A stretch of 64,000 nucleotides of DNA from an uncultured Oleispira sp. (GTDB lineage Bacteria; Pseudomonadota; Gammaproteobacteria; Pseudomonadales; Oceanobacteraceae), in assembly GCA_913061415.1 (NCBI GenBank), contig CAJXUD010000004.1, positions 124,001 through 188,000 of the forward strand, given 5' to 3'. Below are positions 44,205-52,446 of the stretch, piece by piece. The number at the start of each line of letters is the position of its first letter. Positions within the stretch are counted from its first letter, which is position 1. Both the position numbers and the translations under genes were made by a program. The notes beneath the pieces are model-generated. The model was not told where the DNA came from and ran no database searches. It saw only the letters and a list, made by a program, of their open reading frames with translations.

Positions 44205-45434
44205 CTAATTTGCTAGCCACTGCCCTTCGATATTTCTATCAGAAGCATTAAGCCACACATTTTCTATTCCGGCTTTAGCGGCAGAAAGTGCAGCATTATC
44301 TTGGCTATTCGTCGGTGTAGAAAATGAATGCCCAGAGCCTAGCGTCTCGCAAGCAGCGGGAGCCAGCAACCAAGTTACTTTTGAGCGGCTAATTGCCCAA
44401 TGTCCATTTTGGTCACGACAAGCGACATGCTTCAGTGCGGCGCACCCTGCGTCGTCCCAGCGGCCATTAGCCTTCTGAACCGCACAGTCTTGGTTGTTAT
44501 GGTTATTAGGCTCATTAACATCCCATGACCAAATACCCGCAGCCATACGACCATCATCATAAGTCAGGTAATCCAAATTCACGATATTGCCACCGTTCTT
44601 AAAGACTTGTTCAATGTCTGCAGGAGTAATTTTATCCACAGAACCATTTGTGAAGAAATCGCCTAGCGTTCCTATGATCGTCTGGTCTTCCCATATACGA
44701 TCAACATTGCCTAACCCAGTGAACGCAAGCTGCGACATGGCTGAATGTTCAGAGCAACCACCATCTTTCCATAATACAATCTGCTTACCTGCCGCTCTAA
44801 CCTGGGCTTTTGTAAGCTGATCTGGAATGTTGCCACAGCCATTGCTGGCATAAATTTTACCGCCCAATTTATCATTCAAAACGTTTAACAACTCTTGATG
44901 ACGACCATCAGTATGATCTTCAATATAAAGAATGATCACCTCTTCAGGATTTTCTGTTAAAAACTGACTGACTTCGGCCATACCCTCTGCAACAAAGCGG
45001 TCGGTTAAACTGCAGCCTACGTGCAAGTCACCCATCGTCGCGCCAATGCCAGAATGACACAACAATAAACCAGGCCCCCAGTTAAAAGGACTACCGTGAG
45101 TTTGTGCGGTCCAGTGGGCATCTAATTCAATAAACCGTGCGCCAATGCGTAATTGATCATAAATAGAATGCTTCTGCTGCGGATCGATATAACGAAACAC
45201 ATTTTGGTAAACCTTAGAATTATAGGTATTGTGAGAGCCTAAAATATTGTTATCAATGAGTGGGGATTTTTTATCCAAGCTACGCTGATGTGCTAAGGCC
45301 TTCCCCGCCCAGCTATTTTGAAAGTCTGCAATCGGGTCTGCCGGCGGCTTTGCGCTCATAGCCAAAGAACTCATTGACACTGTTAACCCTAAAGCCAAAG
45401 CGATAACGCTAGAGAGAGGTTTTATTATTTTCAT
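44205..45434 (-). CDS. Secreted PI-PLC X-domain phospholipase with C-type lectin-like tail
   Basis: A 409-aa exported protein with signal peptide (MKIIKPLSSVIALALGLTVS, cleavage near SLAMSA). The PI-PLC X-like TIM barrel (about 55-310) has GSHNTYNSK and RFIELDAHW with the catalytic His/Asn/Glu/Asp set, plus IILYIEDHTDGRH. The C-terminal 110 residues look like a C-type lectin-like domain, with paired cysteines, WDDAGCAALKHVACRD and IENVWLNASDRNIEG. It probably cleaves phospholipids outside the cell, with the tail aiding surface binding. Substrate head group is unknown. It is monocistronic with its own terminator. Confidence 0.85.
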   Translation of the reverse strand: MKIIKPLSSVIALALGLTVSMSSLAMSAKPPADPIADFQNSWAGKALAHQRSLDKKSPLIDNNILGSHNTYNSKVYQNVFRYIDPQQKHSIYDQLRIGARFIELDAHWTAQTHGSPFNWGPGLLLCHSGIGATMGDLHVGCSLTDRFVAEGMAEVSQFLTENPEEVIILYIEDHTDGRHQELLNVLNDKLGGKIYASNGCGNIPDQLTKAQVRAAGKQIVLWKDGGCSEHSAMSQLAFTGLGNVDRIWEDQTIIGTLGDFFTNGSVDKITPADIEQVFKNGGNIVNLDYLTYDDGRMAAGIWSWDVNEPNNHNNQDCAVQKANGRWDDAGCAALKHVACRDQNGHWAISRSKVTWLLAPAACETLGSGHSFSTPTNSQDNAALSAAKAGIENVWLNASDRNIEGQWLAN

Positions 45435-45841
45435 GTTTCACCTAGTGAGTGATTATTGACGTATTTTATTATTTTTGGCTGTTATTATTTTTATAGCCAT
45501 TCAAGTAACGGATCAGTTAGTAGCTGGGTAAAGAAGCCGATAAAGTCAGATCATTAAACCCGCCTATTACCCTATCCACACTGATGATCCTCAGTTTTAC
45601 ACTAAATCCTAAAAAGACCAGTGTTTGAAAGAAGATTGGCTTATTTTGTAGCAGCATTGGCCCATTATGATGGATCGTAAGCATTCCATTGAATTGATAT
45701 ACAAAGTCCTGATATGAAAGTCCTGATATGAAAGTCCTGGCATACAAAGACCTTTCGCACAGATTAATATTGACAGTGTAAAGATAAGCTATTAATTTAA
45801 TCTTAAGATTCACCGAAGACCGCAAAAAATAAGAGAACCCT
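45435..45841. other. Divergent intergenic region with short tandem repeat
   Basis: 407 bases between the phospholipase gene (minus) and the SnoaL-like gene (plus). It is AT-rich, has no convincing ORF on its own, and carries a 14-bp tandem repeat at 45703-45744. A minus-strand frame here merely extends through the SnoaL gene. Confidence 0.6.
45703..45744. repeat. 14-bp tandem repeat, three copies
   Basis: AAAGTCCTGATATG at 45703 and 45717, then AAAGTCCTGGCATA at 45731. It lies about 100 bases before the SnoaL-like gene. Confidence 0.92.
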
Positions 45842-46282
45842 ATGAGCCAATTTAATCCAGAACAATCTAACCCAGAGCAATCCATTCGAGACCACTCAAA
45901 CTTAGACAAGTGGCACCAAGTGGTTGCCAATAAAGACATGAAATTGTTGCGGGAGCTTTTAGACGACAACGTCGAATTTCACTCTCCAACCGTCTGGCAG
46001 CCCAAAGTTGGTCGCGACATTACTCAGTACATTCTGAAAATGGTTATCGATATTTTTCAAGACTTTGAATATCAAAGAGAGTGGGTAGACGATAAGAACT
46101 TTGCTCTTGAGTTTAGCGCCCGTGTTGACGATAAAAAAATCAAAGGCATTGATCTAATTCGTTGGAATGATGAAGGTAAGATCGTTCATTTTGAGGTCAT
46201 GCTACGCCCAATGAATGGCTTACAGCTCATGTTCGATAAAATGACTCAACACCTACAAGAGGCGGGTTTTCTAGCGAAATAA
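45842..46282 (+). CDS. SnoaL-like/NTF2-fold protein
   Basis: A 146-aa protein of the nuclear transport factor 2-like superfamily: KWHQVVANKDMKLLRELLDD, VEFHSPTVWQPKVG and IVHFEVMLRPMNGLQLMFDK. Such small cone-shaped folds often hydrolyse or isomerise small molecules or bind ligands, but sequence alone does not tell. It starts with a Ser/Glu/Gln-rich segment (about residues 1-17) made of near-repeats NPEQSNPEQS. It stands alone between two intergenic regions. Confidence 0.82.
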   Translation: MSQFNPEQSNPEQSIRDHSNLDKWHQVVANKDMKLLRELLDDNVEFHSPTVWQPKVGRDITQYILKMVIDIFQDFEYQREWVDDKNFALEFSARVDDKKIKGIDLIRWNDEGKIVHFEVMLRPMNGLQLMFDKMTQHLQEAGFLAK

Positions 46283-46375
46283 ACAAAACCCAGTTGAATA
46301 GAAACTCATAGCATTCCATACTGCCAGCGTAACGATTGATATGCATATTGATGTGATTAAAAAGACGCGCTGTAG

Positions 46376-46855
46376 ATGACTATGATTTCTGTTCAAATTG
46401 AAGATTTTGATTTTCCGCTAGAATACCAACAACTGCGCGAACGCTGCCCACAAAGTGGCGCTATTGTTATGTTTTCTGGTTTGGTTAGAGACTTTAGCGA
46501 AAATACCCACGTCAGCAGTATGACGCTTGAGCACTACCCTGGCATGACGGAAAATGTGTTAAACCATATTGCTCAGCAAGCCAAGCTGCGCTGGCCGCTA
46601 GACGGAATTCGCATTATTCATCGTGTCGGAGAGCTGTTTGCAAAAGATCAGATTGTTTTAGTCGGCGTAGCAAGCGCACATAGAATTGCGGCGTATGAAG
46701 CATCGCAATATATTATGGATATTTTAAAAACCGAAGCGCCGTTTTGGAAAAAAGAAAGCACCCAGACCGAGCAAGGTGAAGCAGGAGAGCGCTGGGTTGA
46801 TGCAAAAACCAGCGACTCAAAGCAAGCCGCTGATTGGACACAGACTGTTAAATAG
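46376..46855 (+). CDS. moaE: Molybdopterin synthase catalytic subunit
   Basis: MoaE joins with MoaD to add the dithiolene sulfurs to precursor Z, giving molybdopterin. Motifs: GAIVMFSGLVRDFSENTHVS, LEHYPGMTENVL, RVGELFAKDQIVLVGVASAH and the ending APFWKKE. It is 159 aa. ATG 46376 and 46382 are both possible. moaD is not next to it, but the molybdenum hydroxylase set lies 1 kb downstream, which needs this cofactor. Confidence 0.94.
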   Translation: MTMISVQIEDFDFPLEYQQLRERCPQSGAIVMFSGLVRDFSENTHVSSMTLEHYPGMTENVLNHIAQQAKLRWPLDGIRIIHRVGELFAKDQIVLVGVASAHRIAAYEASQYIMDILKTEAPFWKKESTQTEQGEAGERWVDAKTSDSKQAADWTQTVK

Positions 46856-46896
46856 CCTGTGTTTATTTACCCATTTCTTAGTTAACCACTCCTTAG

Positions 46897-47673
46897 TTAC
46901 CCCGCTCTTAATTTCAAAAGCGCAGGAATATTAAATTCACCACCTGCCTCTTTCTCATACTGTACCCAAGCTGGATCTTTACGCTCAACCGCGACCATCG
47001 TCATTCGGTCGGCCAGTTCATTACCTTCTGTGCCTGCATGAGCCTTCACGTGCGATAACAAAACTTTATCTTTAATCTCGTTATACAAAGCATAAGCTGG
47101 CTTAATAATATCTAGGTTTTTAATCTCGCCGGTTTTCTTTTTCCAACCATTCTTTTCCCAACCCGCCGCCCAATCGCGAAGACACTGAATCGAGTACATT
47201 GAATCGCATAAAACTTGTGCGCTCAGCCCTTGATTAGTAGCATGCTGCGCTAATTTTAATGAGTAAAACAACGCATTTAATTCAGCCGTATTATTCGTTC
47301 CATTCGGGTTAAATACGCCGTACCAAAGTTGAATCAACTTATCGTTCTGATAAACCGCCACACCCGATCCTGCCTTGCCAGGATTTGGATCGCAGCCACC
47401 ATCACAATAAATCACCACGTCCGTTTTAATCGGCGGTGCGGATAAATTGTTTCCACAGTTGGTTTTACCGCCCGTACTGGCTGCTTTAGAGCTATTAGCA
47501 GAACCAGCAGAACTGACCGTTCCACCGGAAAACGCAGCTTCTGCTTCTGCTTTCGTCGGAAACGATTTATATTTTGCCCCAGAAAACTTCATGATTTGTT
47601 TTTGCGCGGTTGGCCAATCGGTATAAATACCTGGCTCACGTCCAGCCCAGATTACATAGAATTTTTTTGCCAT
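46897..47673 (-). CDS. rnhA: Ribonuclease HI with N-terminal hybrid-binding domain
   Basis: Removes RNA from RNA-DNA hybrids. It is 258 aa, well above the 155 aa of E. coli RNase HI, because of an N-terminal viroplasmin/HBD domain (residues 1-50: FYVIWAGREPGIYTDWPTAQ) and a Ser/Gly-rich linker. The catalytic domain begins near 86, with IYCDGGCDPNPGKAGSG (Asp91), NTAELNAL (Glu131), LCDSMYS (Asp157) and the late HAGTEGNELADRM. ATG 47673 starts the conserved MAKKFYVIWAG; a longer frame to 47751 is not supported. A 12-bp duplication lies just upstream. Confidence 0.93.
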   Translation of the reverse strand: MAKKFYVIWAGREPGIYTDWPTAQKQIMKFSGAKYKSFPTKAEAEAAFSGGTVSSAGSANSSKAASTGGKTNCGNNLSAPPIKTDVVIYCDGGCDPNPGKAGSGVAVYQNDKLIQLWYGVFNPNGTNNTAELNALFYSLKLAQHATNQGLSAQVLCDSMYSIQCLRDWAAGWEKNGWKKKTGEIKNLDIIKPAYALYNEIKDKVLLSHVKAHAGTEGNELADRMTMVAVERKDPAWVQYEKEAGGEFNIPALLKLRAG

Positions 47674-47901
47674 CTTCAATCGCCACCTTATTAGATACCT
47701 TATTAGATACATTTGATTGCTTACTAAATCGCTAACTAAGCAACAGACCAAATGATAATCAAAGACTCTGAATTGTTTGAATACCTCAATAATGGCCAGA
47801 TTTTAGCAGAAAATAACCCTTACTCCTGCCCTATAAATGAAGTAACTTTGCTTCATCTACTGGCAGTTGTTAATCTCACTGCATCAGCCTCATAATAATA
47901 A

Positions 47902-48414
47902 GTGAAAATGACTATGATTAAGCTAACCGTAAATGGCACCGAACACTCCCTCGATGTAGAAGCCGATACACCTTTATTATGGGTAGTGCGCGACTATTTA
48001 GACCTAAAAGGCAGCAAGTTTGGCTGCGGAGCAGGCCTATGCGGCGCCTGTACCATGCATTTGAATGGTAACCCTATTCGCACCTGTATTACGCCGATTA
48101 GCAGCGTAGCGGGCCAGTCGATTACGACCATTGAAGGTTTAGGTTATAAAGACTCTATGAGCTCTGTACAGCAAGCCTGGGTTGAGCATAACGTCCCTCA
48201 GTGTGGTTACTGCCAGTCTGGGCAAATTATGTCGGCCACTGCTTTATTGGCAACGAATGCCAAGCCGAGCGATGAAGATATTGATAGCGCCATGAGCGGG
48301 AATATCTGCCGCTGCGGAACCTACCCTCGCATCAAAGCCGCTATTCATTCGGTCGCTAACAGCAACGCAACTTCAAATACTGAATTATTTACTAATATCA
48401 TGGAGGCAAAATAA
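47902..48414 (+). CDS. Molybdenum hydroxylase 2Fe-2S subunit (isoquinoline 1-oxidoreductase alpha-like)
   Basis: A 170-aa electron-transfer subunit of the xanthine oxidase family. The plant-type 2Fe-2S site is [11 protein letters not shown]...C (Cys42, 47, 50, 62) and the second cluster uses [11 protein letters not shown] and [10 protein letters not shown]. These pass electrons from the Mo site to an outside acceptor. It has no signal peptide; it may be carried out of the cell with the Tat-dependent partner. Start choices are GTG 47902, ATG 47908 and ATG 47914, with the last giving the usual MIKLTVNG. It overlaps the large subunit by one base (TAATG). Confidence 0.9.
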   Translation: MKMTMIKLTVNGTEHSLDVEADTPLLWVVRDYLDLKGSKFGCGAGLCGACTMHLNGNPIRTCITPISSVAGQSITTIEGLGYKDSMSSVQQAWVEHNVPQCGYCQSGQIMSATALLATNAKPSDEDIDSAMSGNICRCGTYPRIKAAIHSVANSNATSNTELFTNIMEAK

Positions 48415-50726
48415 TGACTTCATTAACGGCAAATACTTCAACAGCTGAGACTCAAGTTAAAAACAGCTCACGCAGAACCTTCCTAAAAGCGACGGCGATG
48501 GGAAGCAGCGGTTTAATGATGACAATCGCCCTACCCGGCTGTGCAACCTTGAAAAATGGCGGCATGACTCAAGTAGGTGATACCGAACAATGGGATTCTA
48601 ATGCTTGGTTACGCATCGACAGCGATAACAGCATTCACTTTGTGCTAGACCGCGTAGAAATGGGCCAAGGCACTTATACCGGCATGACCACATTATTAGC
48701 CGAAGAACTTGAAGTTGATCCTGCTAAGGTTGACGTCAGCTTTGCAGGTGTTGATTCAGTTTATCGCAATACGATTTATGGCCTACAAATTACCGGCGGC
48801 AGCACCAGTGTGGCCAGCAGCTGGCAGATCATTCGTGAAGCCGGTGCCGCAACTCGCATCATGCTCATTAAAGCAGCGGCGAATACCTGGGGCATTAAAG
48901 AGTCTGACTGTGTTGCAGAAAATGGCGCAGTTATTAATAACGCTGCAGGCGATAAAAACAAAGGTAAGCAAATCACCTTTGGTCAGCTAGCGGCTATTGC
49001 GGCGACCTACTCAGTACCGAGTGATATTCCGCTAAAAAATAAAGCCGATTTTAAAGTGATTGGTAAATACAATAAACGCCTAGATGCGCTGAAAAAATCA
49101 ACCGGCACAGCAGACTACGGTATCGATACCGATCTGCCCGGTATGAAGTACGCCGTATTTACTCGCGCACCTCGCTGGGATAGCCAAATAAGAGATTTTG
49201 ATGCCAGTAAAATAGAAAACATGCCCGGCATTGAGCACGTTTTTGCTGTTAACAAACCGAGCGCTGTTGGTATTGCCATTGTTGCTAAGTCTTATTGGCA
49301 AGCACGCAAGGCACAGAAGCTACTGACGGTAGAATGGGCGGAAAGTGAATTAACCCAAGTTAATGATGCTAGTATTTTTGCACAGTATAAAAAAGATCTT
49401 GCTGACGATAGTGGTAAAAATGTTCGCAGTGAAGGTGATATAGAATCTGCATTAGAAAACGCAGCGCAAACGATTACCGCTGAATTTGAAATGCCGTTTC
49501 TTGCACATGCCACATTAGAGCCACAAAACTGTACCGCGTGGGCAAAAGAAGATGGCTTAGAAATTTGGGCACCCACTCAGTCTGCCGATATGGCACAAGT
49601 GGCGGCGGCAAAAGCTTCTCGTTATTCGTTAAGCAATATTAAAATTAATACCACCTTTATTGGTGGTGGTTTTGGTCGCCGTATTAACCAAGACTTTGTG
49701 GCTGAAGCGGCGGCCATTGCCGATCACATTCAGCAACCGATTAAATTAATTTGGTCCCGCGAAGAAGATACCCAGCGCGATTGGTATCGTCCTTCTAGCT
49801 ATCACAAGCTGAGTGCGTCGGTTGATAACGACGGCCAAATTACCGGTTGGAATCATCAAATGGCCGGCTCCGGTGTATTTGATTATTTTGTGGGTGATGC
49901 TGCACCGGCACAATATCCGTTTATGCCGAAGTTTATGTTTGGCATGTTAGAAAGTGCCGGTAAGTTAGGGGAAGGCATTATCGCCCCTGCAGACGGTTCT
50001 ATTTTTGAAGGTGCCGAAGCCATTCCTTATGACTTTGCTAATATCAATGTGGATTATAAAAAATCCGATAGTGGCATTTTAGTCGGTAACTGGCGCAGTG
50101 TGGGTTATTCACATAATGGTTTTATTGTAGAAACCTTTATTGAAAAACTGGCTCAACTACCACAGGTTAAAGCGAAAAAAGATTCGTATCAGTTCCGTTA
50201 TGATTTATTGAATAAGCATCCTCGTGCACAAGCGGTATTAGAAAAAGCCGCTAAAGAAGCCAACTGGGGTTCTCCACTGCCTGGCTGCACACAAGGTATT
50301 TCGATTCACAAATCGTTTGGTACTTGGGTCGCTGAAATTGCCGATGTTGAAATTGACCGCTCTGCCAATGCAGCAAATCAGATTAAGGTGAAACGCGTTG
50401 TTTGCGTTGTCGATTGTGGACAAGTGGTCAACCCAGATACAGTCGTTGCACAAATGGAAGGTGGTATCATCTTCGCATTAACGGCGGCATTGTATGGTGA
50501 AATTACCATCAAAGACGGCATTCCACAGCAAACTAACTTCCATGATTATCAATTATTACGCATGAACGAAGCACCACAAATTGATGTGCACATTATTGAA
50601 AGTGATGAGAAGCCAACCGGTGTCGGTGAGCCAGGCGTTCCGCCTTTAGCCTCTGCAGTAGCAAACGCAATTACTGCAAAAACAGGTCAGTTCTTTAATA
50701 AACTGCCGTTAAAACTGGATGCTTAA
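48414..50726 (+). CDS. Molybdopterin-binding large subunit (isoquinoline 1-oxidoreductase beta-like)
   Basis: A 770-aa catalytic subunit of the xanthine dehydrogenase family. A Tat signal (SRRTFLKATAMGSSG) is followed by a lipobox-like GC in LPGC, so it may be a periplasmic Mo-lipoprotein. Family blocks are VEMGQGTYTGMTTLLAEELE, GGGFGRRINQDF (Mo-pterin contact) and the late VDCGQVVNPDTV and KPTGVGEPGVPPLASAVA, with the conserved active-site Glu. There is no FAD subunit gene, so electrons likely go to a cytochrome. Substrate is unknown; aldehydes and N-heterocycles are known for relatives. Confidence 0.9.
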   Translation: MTSLTANTSTAETQVKNSSRRTFLKATAMGSSGLMMTIALPGCATLKNGGMTQVGDTEQWDSNAWLRIDSDNSIHFVLDRVEMGQGTYTGMTTLLAEELEVDPAKVDVSFAGVDSVYRNTIYGLQITGGSTSVASSWQIIREAGAATRIMLIKAAANTWGIKESDCVAENGAVINNAAGDKNKGKQITFGQLAAIAATYSVPSDIPLKNKADFKVIGKYNKRLDALKKSTGTADYGIDTDLPGMKYAVFTRAPRWDSQIRDFDASKIENMPGIEHVFAVNKPSAVGIAIVAKSYWQARKAQKLLTVEWAESELTQVNDASIFAQYKKDLADDSGKNVRSEGDIESALENAAQTITAEFEMPFLAHATLEPQNCTAWAKEDGLEIWAPTQSADMAQVAAAKASRYSLSNIKINTTFIGGGFGRRINQDFVAEAAAIADHIQQPIKLIWSREEDTQRDWYRPSSYHKLSASVDNDGQITGWNHQMAGSGVFDYFVGDAAPAQYPFMPKFMFGMLESAGKLGEGIIAPADGSIFEGAEAIPYDFANINVDYKKSDSGILVGNWRSVGYSHNGFIVETFIEKLAQLPQVKAKKDSYQFRYDLLNKHPRAQAVLEKAAKEANWGSPLPGCTQGISIHKSFGTWVAEIADVEIDRSANAANQIKVKRVVCVVDCGQVVNPDTVVAQMEGGIIFALTAALYGEITIKDGIPQQTNFHDYQLLRMNEAPQIDVHIIESDEKPTGVGEPGVPPLASAVANAITAKTGQFFNKLPLKLDA

Positions 50727-50743
50727 TAAACCGCATCTATTTT

Positions 50744-50787
50744 ATGAACGACAGCAGCTTTTTATGAACGGCTTCTTTTTATGAATG
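50744..50787 (+). repeat. Triplicated translation-start region before the XdhC gene
   Basis: TTTATGAAC/T-GRC occurs three times: ATG at 50744, 50764 and 50781. The first two open mini-ORFs (MNDSSFL and MNGFFL), each ending in a TGA that overlaps the next ATG (ATGA). The third is the XdhC start. Confidence 0.75.
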
Positions 50788-51764
50788 GCAGTAACTGGTT
50801 TGTATTACAACAGCTGAATCTCTGGCTTAGCCAGGGCATTCAGCCTTGGTTAGCCACCGTTATCGAAACCTATGGGTCTTCTCCAAGACCTGTTGGCTCT
50901 ATGATGATTTACCACCCTGACAAAGGCATTATCGGTTCACTTTCCGGTGGCTGCATTGAACAGGAGCTGATGAATCAGCTAGCAAATGATGACTCTACCG
51001 CTCGGATTAATCGTCAAGAATTTCATTACCCTACAATAATTCGTTACGGCGATAGCCCAGAGCAACGATCTCAGCTTGCCCTGCCTTGCGGCGGACATCT
51101 GGATATATTATTAGAAAAAATTACGCCAAAAGATCAATCACACTTTTTAAACATCGAACGCGCTTTAAACGCTCGTCAATGGATTAGTCGCCATATTAAT
51201 CTTAATAATGCGAGCATTAAAACGGTTGAAGAATTTAATGAGTTGGACATTCAACGTGCGCCAACTGAGATTATTCATACACTAAAACCTCACGATAAAT
51301 TGCTGTTAATCGGTGCAGGTGAAGTGTCGCGTTGTTTGGCTGAAATTTGTAAAAATTTAGAGTTCGAAATTACTCTATGCGATTTTCGTGATGATTTTTT
51401 ACAAGGCTGGCACGTCGAAGGCGTGAACGTTATTAAGACTATGCCTGATGATCTGATTGCGGAATCTTTTCACGACAATCATTGTGCCATTGTCGCCCTC
51501 GCTCACGACCCAAGAGTTGATGATATGGCCATGATGCAAGCGTTAAAAACCGATGCATTTTATGTCGGTGCGATGGGATCGATAGTGACCTCTAATAAAC
51601 GTCGTGAACGTTTACTCGATCTTGAATTAAATATAGAGCATATTGAAAAATTGCATGCGCCTATTGGATTAGATATTCATAGTCGCACGCCTTATGAAAT
51701 TGCAGTTTCCATTGCCGCGCAACTCATTGCAGAGCGTTCAAACAGGCCATTGATTAATGAATAA
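50781..51764 (+). CDS. XdhC/CoxI-family molybdenum hydroxylase maturation factor
   Basis: A 327-aa protein of the XdhC/CoxI family, which binds Mo cofactor, aids its sulfuration and inserts it into xanthine oxidase-type enzymes. The N-terminal XdhC_CoxI domain has WLATVIETYGSSPRPVGSMM and GSLSGGCIEQELMNQL; the C-terminal Rossmann domain has LLLIGAGEVSRCLAEI and FYVGAMGS. It directly follows the large subunit gene, which is its likely client. The start is the third of three duplicated ATG contexts, and tiny leader ORFs overlap it. Confidence 0.92.
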   Translation: MNGSNWFVLQQLNLWLSQGIQPWLATVIETYGSSPRPVGSMMIYHPDKGIIGSLSGGCIEQELMNQLANDDSTARINRQEFHYPTIIRYGDSPEQRSQLALPCGGHLDILLEKITPKDQSHFLNIERALNARQWISRHINLNNASIKTVEEFNELDIQRAPTEIIHTLKPHDKLLLIGAGEVSRCLAEICKNLEFEITLCDFRDDFLQGWHVEGVNVIKTMPDDLIAESFHDNHCAIVALAHDPRVDDMAMMQALKTDAFYVGAMGSIVTSNKRRERLLDLELNIEHIEKLHAPIGLDIHSRTPYEIAVSIAAQLIAERSNRPLINE

Positions 51765-51776
51765 GCAATATAAATT

Positions 51777-52382
51777 ATGACTCCAAACTTCGGAATTCTC
51801 GTTTTAGCCGCAGGGCAATCAAGCCGCTTTGGGAGCGATAAATTACTGGCTAAAATGCCGGATGGGCAACCTGTTATTGCCCATAGCCTAGCCCCCTTGC
51901 TCGCCATGGCAAAACGGTATGAATTAAAATTGTGTGTCGTATCTCGTAGTGATAACCACGTATTAAACGACTATTTAACCGCTCATGAGATACCTTACAC
52001 GGTCTGTCCTGAAGCACACTTAGGCATGGGTCATAGCATTGCTCATGGGGTTAAAAGCAACCCACTTTGGCAAGGCTGGATGATTGCATTGGCTGATATG
52101 CCTAGCCTTACGAAGAGCATTGTTGAAGTTTTAATAACGAATATTATTCAGCACCCTGATTTAGTGGTTAGACCAAGCTATGTGAAAGAAGATCTCAATA
52201 TTCCTGCACACCCGGTTTACTTCCCGCAAGACTACAAATTAAAACTCTCGCAGCTTACAGGTGACGATGGTGCGAAAAGTATAATCAAACAGCAAACACT
52301 GCTCGATATTACTGAAATTTCTAACTTGATGGATGTAGATACCCCTGAAGCGTTAGAAAAAATTTCATTATTAAAAGATTAA
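51777..52382 (+). CDS. MocA-like molybdenum cofactor nucleotidyltransferase
   Basis: A 201-aa GT-A fold nucleotidyltransferase: LAAGQSSRFGSDKLLAKMPD at the start binds the nucleotide, then HLGMGHSIAHGV, and ALADMPSLTKSI. Close relatives are MocA and the C-terminal half of MobA-like proteins, which attach CMP to molybdopterin to give the MCD cofactor used by xanthine oxidase-type enzymes outside eukaryotes. It lies 12 bases after XdhC, in the same operon, so MCD is the predicted cofactor. Its specificity (CTP versus GTP) is inferred from context. Confidence 0.88.
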   Translation: MTPNFGILVLAAGQSSRFGSDKLLAKMPDGQPVIAHSLAPLLAMAKRYELKLCVVSRSDNHVLNDYLTAHEIPYTVCPEAHLGMGHSIAHGVKSNPLWQGWMIALADMPSLTKSIVEVLITNIIQHPDLVVRPSYVKEDLNIPAHPVYFPQDYKLKLSQLTGDDGAKSIIKQQTLLDITEISNLMDVDTPEALEKISLLKD

Positions 52383-52388
52383 TTTTTT

Positions 52389-52433
52389 AACAAAAAAAGA
52401 GCGCAGTATCAAAAGATAGTGCGCTCTTTTTTC
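52389..52433. terminator. Bidirectional terminator between MocA-like and porin genes
   Basis: Stem AAAAAGAGCGCAGTATC pairing with GATAGTGCGCTCTTTTTT (one G-T pair) around an AAAA loop. It ends with Ts on both strands; two convergent genes share it. Confidence 0.93.
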
Positions 52434-52446
52434 AGACGATACGAAC

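Noticed and set aside
45517..45969. 150-aa minus-strand ORF over the SnoaL-like gene start
   Set aside because: Much of it is the antisense of the SnoaL-like coding region and the tandem repeat; it has low-complexity Cys/Gly runs and no ribosome site.
46897..47673. Viral or retroelement RNase H because of the viroplasmin domain
   Set aside because: No reverse transcriptase, integrase or repeats surround it; the domain is known in chromosomal bacterial RNase HI.
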